64,000 nt of DNA, taken from Avena insularis. Lineage: Eukaryota > Streptophyta > Magnoliopsida > Poales > Poaceae. Every line of letters begins with the position of its first letter. Position 1 is the stretch's first letter. Of this stretch, positions 48,192 through 59,248 are shown piece after piece. The position numbers were made by a program, and so were the translations under genes. The notes beneath the pieces are model-generated. The model was not told the origin of the DNA, did no database searches, and was given only the letters and a program-made list of their open reading frames with translations. Where the stretch lies: contig JAJUPC010000236.1 in the NCBI GenBank assembly GCA_023614405.1, positions 461,662-525,661 on the forward strand, written 5' to 3'.

Positions 48192-48589
48192 AAGTTGTTA
48201 AGTTGTAGTACTACTACTCCGTATGTGTTTGGGTTTGCCCTAATTGCAGTTTGGTTAATCATCAGTGTCAATGTAATATTCCGATCTGTGATGCTAACAA
48301 AAAGCTTGTGAGGGTTCTAAAAAAATGTTGTTTTCCTAATCTTATCCTATACTCCATTTATTTAATACTCCCTCTGTTCAGAAATATAAGACGTTTTAGC
48401 TTTGCGAATCGAAGGTATCTAGACGCCCATACACTAAAAGGCGTCTAGATACATTCATTTCACAAAGCTAAAACGTCTTATATTTCTAAACGGAGGGAGT
48501 ATTACTCAGCATATTAGGTTTAGTCAAAGTCAACCGTTACAAAGTTTGACCAACTATATACAATATTAAATAGTATACTCATTTAAAAA
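48192..48589. other. 3' flank of the histone pseudogene
   Basis: No gene seen; holds the MITE at 48368-48499. Confidence 0.4.
48368..48499. mobile_element. Stowaway-type MITE, hairpin
   Basis: Ends CTCCCTCTGTTCAGAAATAT with the inverse at the right; TA duplication at 48366-48367 and 48500-48501. 132 bp; arms around AGACGTTTTAGC pair almost fully. Confidence 0.92.
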
Positions 48590-50125
48590 ATCAATATCTG
48601 AGAAACAATGTCGTCGGTGTGAGTTTTGAAATATCAGGAAAGAACATTCAATTCCCAATTTTCCGAGAGATGACAAGCGAGAATGTTATTTTTCGTCAAG
48701 AAAGTCCGAAGAATATGGATCTGAATGCCACAATCCAGGTTTTCAGACATATATATATATATATATATATAGTGGACCGACATGTTGTACTGACGATACC
48801 CATGTTTTATGTGCTTTCAAACTTCCTATCTAACGCTTCCAACTTGAATGACTTTGTCCCGATTTATCGAAATTATATTAGGTCGAATTTGTACTACAAG
48901 TAAATTATAGGTTGCTTTGAAAGTTTCATGAAAAATCTTTTGGAGGTACCCTTCGGGGGAGGGGTGAATTAATATATCAGAAACCACTATGCGCTTTGAT
49001 GATAGGTTCAACTTCTTTCTAAGATTTTGTATGTTGACAATTTAACAAAATTAAGTCAGAATTGAGCTACATGTAAGCGCGATAGATTCCTCTTTAATTA
49101 AATGTCTTTTCGGAGGTAGATGGGTGCATCTTCTTGTAGTAAACAATGTCGTCAGTGTAAGTTTCCAATTATCAGGAAAGACCATTCTCAATTTTCTGAG
49201 TGATGTCAAGATTATTCTCTCTCGTAAAGGAAGTTCGAAGAATATGGATCTAAATGCCAGAAGCCAAGTTTTCACACATATATATATAGTGGACCAACAT
49301 ATTGTACTTATGATTTCCTGTGTTTTATGAATTCTAAAACTCGCTACCTAACTTCGCCCACTTGAATGACCTTATGTCGATTTATCAAAATTAGGTAAAA
49401 TTTGAACTACTACAAGCAAATTGTAGGTTACTGTGAATGTTTTACGAAAAAGCTTTTGAAGGTACCCATCAGGGGGTCACAATTAATATATGAGAAACCA
49501 TCCAACAAGATTTTTGACGACAAATTCAACTTCTTGCTAAGATGTTGCATCTTGCCACTTTAACAAAACTAGGCCAACTTTAGCTACAAGTAAGTGCATT
49601 AGATTCCTCTTGATTTAAAAGTATTTTTCGGAGGTAGATATAGGTGCATCTTCTTGTAGTAGACAATGCCGCCAGTGTGAGTTTCCAACTATCTTAGGAA
49701 AGAACATTCTTAATTTTTTGAGTGATGACTAGATTGTTCTTTCCCCTAAGGAAAGTCCAAAGACTATGGATCTTAATGCCACAAGTCAAGTTTTCACACA
49801 TATATAGTGGACCAACACAATGCACTTACGATTTCCCATGTTTTATCAGTTCTAAAATTTCCTAGCTAACTTCACCCACTTGAATGATTTTATGTCGGTT
49901 TATCGAAATTAGGTAAATTTTGGACTACTATAGGTAAATTGTAGGTTGCTTTGAAAGTTTTATGAAAAAGCTCTTGGAGGTACCCATCGGGGGGAAGGGT
50001 TAATTAATATATATCAGAAACCACCGAGAGTTTTGACCACAAGTTCATCTTCTTGCTAAGATTTTGCATCCTAACTATTTAATGAAATTAGGTCAAACTT
50101 TGCTCACTATTTCATGAAATTTGGT
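48590..50125. repeat. Module A repeats, second cluster
   Basis: Anchors near 48604, 49125 and 49647 (about 522 bp apart). They match 28980-30400 in the first cluster. No gene is seen. Confidence 0.75.
48749..48771. repeat. AT dinucleotide tract
   Basis: About 11 AT steps inside a module A unit, at the GACATATATAG site that in other copies is the Helitron target. Confidence 0.9.
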
Positions 50126-51748
50126 TAAACTTTGCTAACCGATTAACTTTGAACATTAACTGTTGGATCAAGACTGGCAAATCCAAACATTGCTAACCGA
50201 TGGATATTCTTTTCCATGCTTAGCATCTAGAAAGATTCTACTGATAGTCTTTAGCACGATGAAAACTAGTATGGGCAAACCTAAAAACACACAATACTTC
50301 ATTATTACTCGAATTCAGGGTCCTTGTGCAAAATGCACGGACTTGGATGGAATTTTAATTTTTTATGAGGTCCTTGATGTAACTTGTACTTCCACCGACC
50401 ACTTGAGCACCTCGCTCTTACGAGACCTACCATTAGATCGGCCATTCACAATACTTCTTATCTTTATATTGTCTCTTATATCTTACAATACCATATATAC
50501 TACCACTACATAGTGTAGGGATTAACTTATTTTGAACATTGACCGTTGGATCTCAAGACTAGCAAATCCAAACATTGCTAACTGGATCTTCTTTTCCATT
50601 CTTAGCATCTATAAAGATTCTATTGATAGTCTTTAGCATGATGAACACTAGTATGCTAAAACCTCAAAACACACAAGATTGCCGTTCTCGGTTTCAGGGT
50701 CCTTGTGATAAATGCATGGACTTGGATGCAATTTTCATTTTTATGAGGTCCTTGATGTAAATTGTAATTCTACCCACTATGTTAACTCTCAAGCTCCTCG
50801 TCCTTATGAGACCTACCATTAGATCGGCCATTCACAGTACTTCTTATCTTATCTTTTATCTTGTCTCATATCTCTTACAATACCATACCACTACATAGTG
50901 TAGGGATTAACTTTGAACATATTAACCGTTGGATCAAGACTGGCAAATCCAAACATTGATAACCATTGGATTTTTTTCCATTCTTAGCGTCGAGAAAGAG
51001 TCAATCTATTGATAGTCTTTATCACAATGAACGCTAGTATGTGCAAACCTAAAAACACATAGTACTTCATTGCTCAGTGTCAGGGTCCTTGTGCTAAAAT
51101 GCATGGACTTGGATGCAATTTTCATTTTTTACGAGGTTCTTGATGTAACTTGTACTTCCACCGACCGTGTTAACTCTCAATCACCTCGCTCCTACGAGAC
51201 CTACCATTAGATTGGCCATTCGCAGTACTTCTTATCTTACCTTTATCTTGTCTCTTATCTCTTACAATACCATGCATACCACCACTAAATAGTGTAGGAA
51301 TTAAGTTATTTGAAAATTGACCGTTGGATCAACACTGGCAAATCCAAACATTGCTAACGGTTGGATCGTATTTTCCATTCTTACCATCTAGAAAGATTCT
51401 ACTTAGGTCTTTAGCACGATGAACACTAGTATGCGCAAACCTCAAAACACATAGTACTTCATTACTCGGTTTAAGGGTCCTTGTGCTAAATGAAGATACT
51501 TGTTGGATGCAATTTTCATTTTTTGTGAGGTCCTTAATGTAACTTGTACTTACACCGACCGTGTTAACTCTCAATCACCTCGCCCTTATGAGACCTACCA
51601 TTAGATCGGCCATTCGCAATACTTCTATCTTATCTTTATTGTGTCTCTTATCTCTTACAATATATACCATACCACTACATATAGTGTAGAGATTAACTTT
51701 GAACATTAACAGTTGGATCTTCTTTTCCATTCTAGCATCTAGTTCGTA
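50126..51748. repeat. Module B tandem repeats, second cluster (four units)
   Basis: Anchors near 50339, 50717, 51105 and 51503, matching the four units of 30401-31900. ORFs of about 60-116 codons repeat with the units. Confidence 0.8.
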
Positions 51749-52009
51749 CTCCCTCACTCGGTCCCAAAATATATAGGCGCCTAAGGATTGGTCAAAAGTC
51801 AAACCTTACTAACTTTGGCCAAATATTTAGAAAAAATATCTACGTCTACAATATTGAATGGACATATTAAGAAAATATACTTTATGGTGAATCTATTGAT
51901 ATTAATTTAGTATTCTACATTTTTATAATTTTGTGTATAATCATGGTCAAACTTAAAAAATGTTGACTTTTGACTAATCCTTAGGCGCCTTGTATTTTGG
52001 CGGAGGGAG
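51749..52009. mobile_element. Stowaway-type MITE, duplicate of 33014-33269
   Basis: Ends CTCCCTCACTCGGTCCCAAA and (reverse) CTCCCTCCGCCAAAATAC; TA on both sides (51747-51748, 52010-52011). 261 bp. Confidence 0.85.
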
Positions 52010-52312
52010 TATTATTCGACACGAATCCAGTTGCTCTGAATCATTGGATCTAACAGCCCAACGGTCATGATTAGTGATATGGATCAAATTCAAAACTGCT
52101 CCACTATAGTAGTATAGCAGAGAATACAAATATCGTGCTATGAAATTTTGGGGTGGTGACATGATGGTTCTAGAACATGCATGGTGGAGTTTGCTCTAAG
52201 TACTATTCAACACGAATCCAGCTCAACTATTGGATCCAATAACCCACCGGTCAGGATTGGTGCTATGGATCCAATTCAAAACTGCTCCACTATAGTAGTA
52301 GAGATAGAGATA
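52010..52312. repeat. F segments, second cluster
   Basis: Two direct copies matching 33270-33575, ending CCACTATAGTAGTAGAGATAGAG. Confidence 0.65.
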
Positions 52313-52944
52313 TCTTATCTTATCTTATCTTATGTTACGACTATAGTGTATGAATAACTTTGAATATTGACTGTTGGATCAAGACTCGTGAATCACAACA
52401 TTTCCAGCTATTGGATCTTCTTTTCCATTCTAGCATCTAGAAGATTCTATTGATAGTCTTCCGCATAATGAATGTTATGCACAAACCTCAAAACACACTT
52501 CTCCATCATAATAGAATCTTCTCCCTTGTAGCTAATAATTGTTGACTTCTACATGATCTTATATTATCTTATCTTACCACTATATAGTGTACGGATAACT
52601 TTGAATGTTGACCGCTGATCAAGACTCTAATCCCAGCATTTCTAGTCGTTGGATCTTCTTTTTCCATTCTAGCATCTAGAAGATTCTCATAGTCTTGAAC
52701 ACAATGAATGCACTATGCATAAACCTCTCAAAACACACTTCTCCATCATACTAGAATCTTCTCCCTCGTTTCTCTAGACCATGTTACCAAAAATTTCAAG
52801 TGTTAGGTAGCTAATAATATTTGACTTCTAGACATGATGATACAAAGTAAAAGGACCAAATATACACCCATACTTTATAGATGTTGATCAAATTTATAAT
52901 TTTTTGTGCTTTACCAATTATAATTTTATATAGTGATGATATGT
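52313..52944. repeat. Module C, partial plus full unit, second cluster
   Basis: Same two-part structure as 33576-34194, with TTACCACTATATAGTGTACGG near 52574. No CTAGT terminus. Confidence 0.65.
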
Positions 52945-53555
52945 CATACCATTTACTATCTGAGCCTTATTAACGTGTTCTTTTTTACACAAAGCGAGAG
53001 TAGTATATTTCTTTGCTTAGACATATGGTCACCTCTGTCCACGCGTTGTACATGCTGAGAGAATAAAACGTTGGTAGGGGAAGAGGGCAGCAGCGAAGAG
53101 AAGTTGAAGGAGGTTCCATGTCAGAGCAAAGTTATGATGGGTTTCTGACAAGAGGTACTCATGCGGCCTTATAGTGTACACTCTACTAGTGGTAAATTTC
53201 AGTACCTATGCACGCAAACCAAATCGTGTGTTTTCTCTATCCTTCCCTATGCTCCATCTCTCCTCCCCTTTCCCCTCGCGCACCGGTTCGGCTGATCTCT
53301 CTCCCTCGTCCACAACGTGGCGCTGCGCACGTGGGCCTTGGTACGGCGGCTCTATGTCTTTGGCGTGTTCGGCAGCCGCACGTTGGTGTGGAGTAGGGAC
53401 GAGGAGTACATAGGAAGGAAACCACTTTGGTCCTTGGCGGCACAAAAATTCAAAATTTTCGGGTTTTCGAATTTTTCACTTGCTTCCCAAACATCGGGAG
53501 GGAAGGTTATCCAAAATATCGGCCAAACATCAGGAGGGAAGGCAATTTTGAACCT
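52945..53555. repeat. Module D, third copy
   Basis: Matches 34195-34830, including the CACCGGTTCGGC step. The plus ORFs over it have shifted register relative to the first copy. Confidence 0.7.
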
Positions 53556-54290
53556 GTTTTGAACATTGACCATTGGATCAAGACTGGCAATCCAAACTTT
53601 GAACATTGAACGTTGGATCAAGACTGGCAAATCCAAACTTTGCTAACTGTTGGATCTTCTTTTCCATTATTAGCATCGAGAAAGTTCTACTGATAGTCTT
53701 TAGCACAATGGACCCTAGTATGTGCAAACCTCAAAACACACACTTCATTGGTTAGTTTCAGGGTCCTTGTGCTAAATGCATGCATGGAATTGGATGCAAT
53801 TTTCATTTTTATGAGGCCCTTGATGTAACTTGTACTTCAACTGACCGTGTGAACTCTCAAGCACCTCGCTCCTACGAGACCAACCATTAGATCAGCCATT
53901 CGCGGTACTTCTTATCTTATCTTTATCTTGTCTTATCTCTTACAATATCATACCAGCATTGTATAGTGTACTACTTAACTTCGAACATTGACTGCTGGAT
54001 CAAGACTGGCAAATCCAAACATTGCTAACTGTTAGATCTTCTATTTTCCCTTAGCATCGAGAAAGATTCTATTGATAGTCTTTAGCACAATGAACGCTAG
54101 TATGCGCAAACCACAAAACACACACACTTCATTATACAGCTTTAGGGTCATTGTGTTAAATGGATGGACTTCGATGGAATTTTCATTTTTATGAGGTCCT
54201 TGATGTAAGTTGTACTTCCATCGATCATGTTAACTCTCAAGCACCTCTCTCCTACGATACCTGCCATAGTTAAAAGAAAATGCAACCACC
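53556..54290. repeat. Module B repeats, two units, second cluster
   Basis: Anchors near 53792 and 54170; match 34831-35545. Confidence 0.75.
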
Positions 54291-55172
54291 CCAATTATCA
54301 CACAAACTGGACCAATAGTTTCTTATACGTATTGCCCAAGTTTTTAGTAATAGGATTTTTCAAGCTTCCTAGCAAACTTTGCACACTTCAGTGACTTCTT
54401 TTTGATTTAACGAAATTAGATCAAACTTGAGCTACAAGTAAGCGTGATAGATTGTTCTTGAATTAAATGTATTTTTGTAGGTAGATGGGTGCATCTTCTT
54501 CTAGTAAACAATGTCGTCGGTGTGAGTTTCTAAATCCTCAGTTTTCTGAGTGATGACGAGATGGTTCTTTTATGTAAAGAAAGTCTGAAGAATATGGATC
54601 TCAATGCCATAAGCCAAGCTTTTAGACATATTAAGTGGACCAACGTGTTTTACTTACAATTCCCATGTTTTATGAGTTTTCAAACTCCCTATGTAGCTAA
54701 TTAAATTTGCCCCACTTGAATGACTTCATGCCTATATATATCGAAATTTGGTCAAACTTGAACTACAACAACTAAATTATTGTAGGTTGCATCTAAAGAA
54801 TTACAAAAAACTTTTGGAGGTGTACCCATTGGGGGCTCAGTTAATATATCAGAAAACAACCAAGAGTTTTGACAATAGGTTTTTAACTCCTTTCTAATTA
54901 AGATTTTTCATCTTGACAATTTAACGAAAAATTAGCTCAAACCTGAGCTACAAGTAAGCGTGATAGATTTTTCTTTAATTAAATGTCACTTTGAGGTAGA
55001 TGGATGCATCTTCTTGTAGTAATCGATCACTGTTGGTGTGAGTTTCAACTATCGTGAAAGAACATTCCCATTCCATCGATGATGAGATTATTGTTCATTT
55101 TTGTAAACAAAGTTCGAAGGATATGGACCTGAACGCCACAAGCCAAGCTTTTAGACATATATAGTAGACCCT
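54291..55172. repeat. Module A repeats, left of the solo LTR
   Basis: Anchors near 54490 and 55003. The next unit is cut at ACCCT (55168-55172) and continues at 58757. Confidence 0.75.
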
Positions 55173-58100
55173 TGTCAACACCCGGATTTTTAATCCCAGA
55201 TGCCCGTTATGCCATACCTCGCAATCCTAGGAGTACCATTTTGAGACATAACGGATTGATATCACAAGACATCATCCATTACAAAACCATGCATAAGGTC
55301 TTACACAAATAAGGATCTCATGATCTAGTCTTACAAGCAACAAAAAGGTAAGCATAGTGGGTCCATCTTGAGGCACAGTAATGCCGATGAAGGCAGATAG
55401 TCCTAGTTATCGTGGCCGTCTGCTGGCCATCATCTTGGTAGTCTCTTCATAGTGCCATGAGAATAGCTGTGGACAAAAGCCATGAGTACTCTTTAAGTAC
55501 TCGCAAACTACCACTAACAAGTAGTATAGTGTAATTTAAAGTGCTAACTCTATGTTTAACTATAAAGTTAAGTTTGAAACCTAAGATGAGTTCTAAAGCA
55601 GAGAAAGATAAAATAAAGTTCTAGAATCACTTAAGGTGGAAACTATTGTCATAAACACAACCCTGCTGTGGTCAAGTCAAGATTCATCATTCATTTCATA
55701 AGTTGTTTTGAAAACATCGACAACGAAACAAGATGGCCATTCCAACCTACATAACCATGGACGTGGCTATTCAAAAAGTTAGACACGCAACAGAGGAGCA
55801 ACACATTCACCACAAGAATTTATACATCTGTCAGGGAAAACCATGAATAATAATACTTAGTATGAAGATAATCAAACATAACCTTTCCTTTACACACCCT
55901 AGTATAAGCACCTCTCCTATGAGCATGGCCTCCCAACCATGACCATCTGTCATCTTGGGCACTGCATAGGTGGACAACATTGAGAGGTAGCCTTAGCTCA
56001 AACCTCTCCCGCGAGGGAACTAATACTAATGCATATAAACTTCCGGCTAATCCTTACCCAATTCAGGTATTGTGGTTTATGCACTAAATTTGGAATGGTA
56101 CCGCATCCGAATCCAACCATCAGTTTTATAAAAGGGCTAAGGCTCATGGCTGATCATTTTCATCATCATAACCCATTTGTGTTTCTCAACACATGTCAAA
56201 ACATCTCAATAGAATGACTCATCATTCCAAGGTTTTCATAATTCATTTTCCCCAAGTGTTCCCATCTAAAGTGACTCGAGTTTTTATCTACTCTAAACTA
56301 CTAAGTTAAGAGTGTTCACTAAGGTGGAAAGATGGGATCAATCTCATGCCATAGAATGACATCTAAAGTTATCTAAATTAGGTCAAGTTTTATACTCTTT
56401 ATGCTACCTTCAAAACAAGTAAGGGACTTTGTGTAAAGTAAAGGAGGTAAAGCTTGAAATTAGTACTTAAAAGAATAGTCAAGTAGTTTAACCAAAGCAT
56501 GCCTAGAGCATCTTTGCTAAACCATCCAGTTTAATCCTAGCTTGCTAATAGTAGCTTGCTAAGTATAACCCTTGCAAGTGTTAGCTTGCCATTAGTAGCT
56601 TGCCTTGGTTGGTGCAGTGGTTGAAGTTTTCTTCTTCTTCTTGGTAGAACTCCTCCTCGAAAGCTTGGTCTATTATCGCCTATAAATACATACGAGTACA
56701 CAATCACCAAACAATACTTAACTAGTCTAATTAGTACTCTAAGGCACACAATTGGTGATCTATTACCATCACAAGCATCACAAGTCTTATTAAATAGTTT
56801 CATCCCTTTTATTTTAGAAAAGTAATTTCTACTCATTGAAAATTAACTAAGATTTAATATTCACCACTTAAAATATGGGATCATGTGGACATGTCATCAA
56901 CACATATCTTAACATGTGGGAATGTAATTTAAGGGTTGGTTCATAAATACTTTGGTTTAAGTTCATTATATAATGATTTAAAGTGACTAGAAATGCCTAT
57001 ATAGCATTATTTTGGTACTAGTCCAAAGTCAACGCATGTAAACCTTAATATTATTAGATATTCAGATAGGTATGGTAAAATGTGATTTTTGAGAGTTGGA
57101 ATCAACTCAAAATCTATCATGGTTGATTTTATAAAATGTTGCAAGGTGCAAATGCTTCGTCTTGTTATTTTTACTAGGAGATCTCTAACTCTAATTGAAT
57201 TTAATCCAACGGGCTTGGGTAGATCTTTTCAGTAGCTTTCTAACAAAATTGGAATCACTCCATTTATATTTGTAAATCTTTCTGAATTGATTTTCAAACT
57301 AAGGGACAGAACTAGGTTTAAACTAAAAAGAAAAATCCTAATTCAAACTAACCTGGTCGTGGAAAGCTAATGGGCGGCCCGGTGACACCACGCTGTGGGG
57401 GCTCATGATAGGGGGTCCACCGTCAAGGCTCATAACGCTTTTAAGCTTTACTGGGCGTGTGGGTCATTAGATTAGAACGGGATCAACGGTTAGATCATCG
57501 TCGACAGAACTAGTCGCCCGGCGAACTCTAACCCTAGCGGCTGGGTGGGGTGCATAGGAGGCATACCAGGCTCCAGCCGACGGCGATGGGGCAAACAGAC
57601 TGGTGGTCGACGGCGAGCTCAGGGACGGTCGAGGCTCCGGGGGTGGTCGCAATCAGCGGCGCCCTTCTCCTCTAGAGGTGGCCTGCTCCGGTGCAATTCC
57701 GGCGAACGGCTGCTCGCCTTGCTCCAGCTCGAGGGACGGACTGGCCAGTGAGGGGAGGGGAGGTGAGTGGTGTGCTGCAAATGGCTGGGGAAGGCCTCTA
57801 TTTATAGGGCGATGACATGACCGAGAGGGATGGCGGCTCGGCTGGCTGCTGTTGGCTGCTAGCGATGGATCGAGGTAGGGCAGTCGCTGGTCTCCAGGCA
57901 GTGCTCTACAAAGTGAATGCAGGACTAGGCGGGGCGTGGTATGCGGTGGAGCTGGCGCTCTGGCCAGCGAAGGCAGCGGTGTCAGCCCAGTCCGCAGCGG
58001 CGGTGTGAGGCGTTGGACGGCGAACGGGCGTGTCTGGCGTGTTCCCGGGGTCATGGCGGAGCGGTGGGCGCGGGCGGTGGTCGAGCGGCGGCTTGTGCAC

Positions 58101-58756
58101 GCGTGTCGGGTGCGACGCTCTAGCGCGTGCTTGGCATGGTGCAGGTAGGCAGTGCGTGGCGGTTCCTCGGTGGTCCACGGTCTGGCTCGGCTTGGGGAGG
58201 GACCTGAGTGGCGGTGAGGTCTTGGCTAGCTGAACATGGCGAGAGGGCAGGTGGTTCTGCGGTGAGGGCAAGGTTGGCGGCGAGTTGGTGCTCGCATGGC
58301 TTGGCCTTGCCACTAGGGGTAGGAGATGGGGTTTAAATGGCATGGTTAGATCATTTGGGGACAGAGGAGTGTTTGGGGAAATTGGGTGCAAAACCCATTG
58401 CAAATAGTGAGCTATGTTTAGAGTTTAAACCCTGCCTGCCAAGTGTTTGATGAAATGGCCGCAAGAACTTTCTTTTTGAATTTTGCAAAGATTTTTGGTG
58501 GTTGTGCTAGTACTAAGCTTGAGAATCTGTGGGTGCTTGGGTTTTGAAATTTGAACTTGTTTGAGTGGTTTTTGAAATAGTGGGATCTTCCCATATGAAA
58601 TAGATTCAATTTTCAAATGTCAATTAAATTTAGTGTTTGAATGTTTTTGGCAGATCATAAAGTGGGCCTTGGTACAACATTATGTGTACTATCAAGGGGT
58701 GCAAAGATCCACATTTGGATCTTAATAACCTTGGATTAAAGTTTTGGGATGTTACA
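55173..58756 (-). mobile_element. Solo LTR, 3584 bp, probably Tekay/Del-like Gypsy
   Basis: TG...CA ends (TGTCAACACCCGG and GGGATGTTACA), perfect 5-bp duplication ACCCT (55168-55172 and 58757-58761). The minus-strand start TGTAACATCCC is the LTR start of Tekay/Del-type elements, whose LTRs are also several kb long. A TATTTATA at 57799-57806 reads TATAAATA on the minus strand. No second LTR and no internal domain are seen, so it is a solo LTR. GC-rich 57350-58350 contains several long ORFs by composition only; none resembles a known protein to me. The orthologous spot in the first cluster (about 36430) has no such insertion. Confidence 0.85.
57799..57806 (-). promoter_or_regulatory. TATA box in the 3.6-kb LTR
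   Basis: TATAAATA on the minus strand, downstream of the LTR's GC-rich block. This is the probable LTR promoter. Confidence 0.5.
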
Positions 58757-59248
58757 ACCCTCATGTTGTACTTATGATTCCCGTGTTTTATGAGTTTTCA
58801 AACTTATTCCTATAGCTAACTTTTCCCACTTGAAATTTATTTTATGTCGATTTATTGAAATTAGGTCAATGTTGAACTACAAGTAAATTGTAGGTTGCAT
58901 TGAAAGTTTTACGTTTTTTGAGGTAACTGGGGCTGATTTAATATATCACAAACCACCACCAATAGTTTTTACAACAAGTTCAACTTCTTGCTAAGATTTT
59001 GCATCTTGACAATTTAACGAAATTATATCAAACTTGAGCTACAAGTAAATGCGATAGATTTCTTGAGTTAATTGTATTTTCGGAGGTAGACAGGTGCATC
59101 TTCTTATAGTAAACAATGTCATCGATGTGAGTTTAAAAATATCAGGAAATATCATTCTTAAATTTCCGAGTGATGACGAGATTGTTCCTTTCTGTAAAGA
59201 CAGACTAAAGAGTATGGATCTGAATACCACAAGCCATGTTTTTAGACA
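58757..59248. repeat. Module A, right of the solo LTR, up to the Helitron target
   Basis: Continues the split unit, then one more unit (anchor near 59095), ending at TTTTTAGACA just before the Helitron-like array. Confidence 0.75.

Noticed and set aside
57653..58403. Long overlapping minus- and plus-strand ORFs as a gene
   Set aside because: They lie in the GC-rich part of a solo LTR, overlap on both strands and lack motifs; GC-rich DNA has few stop codons by chance.
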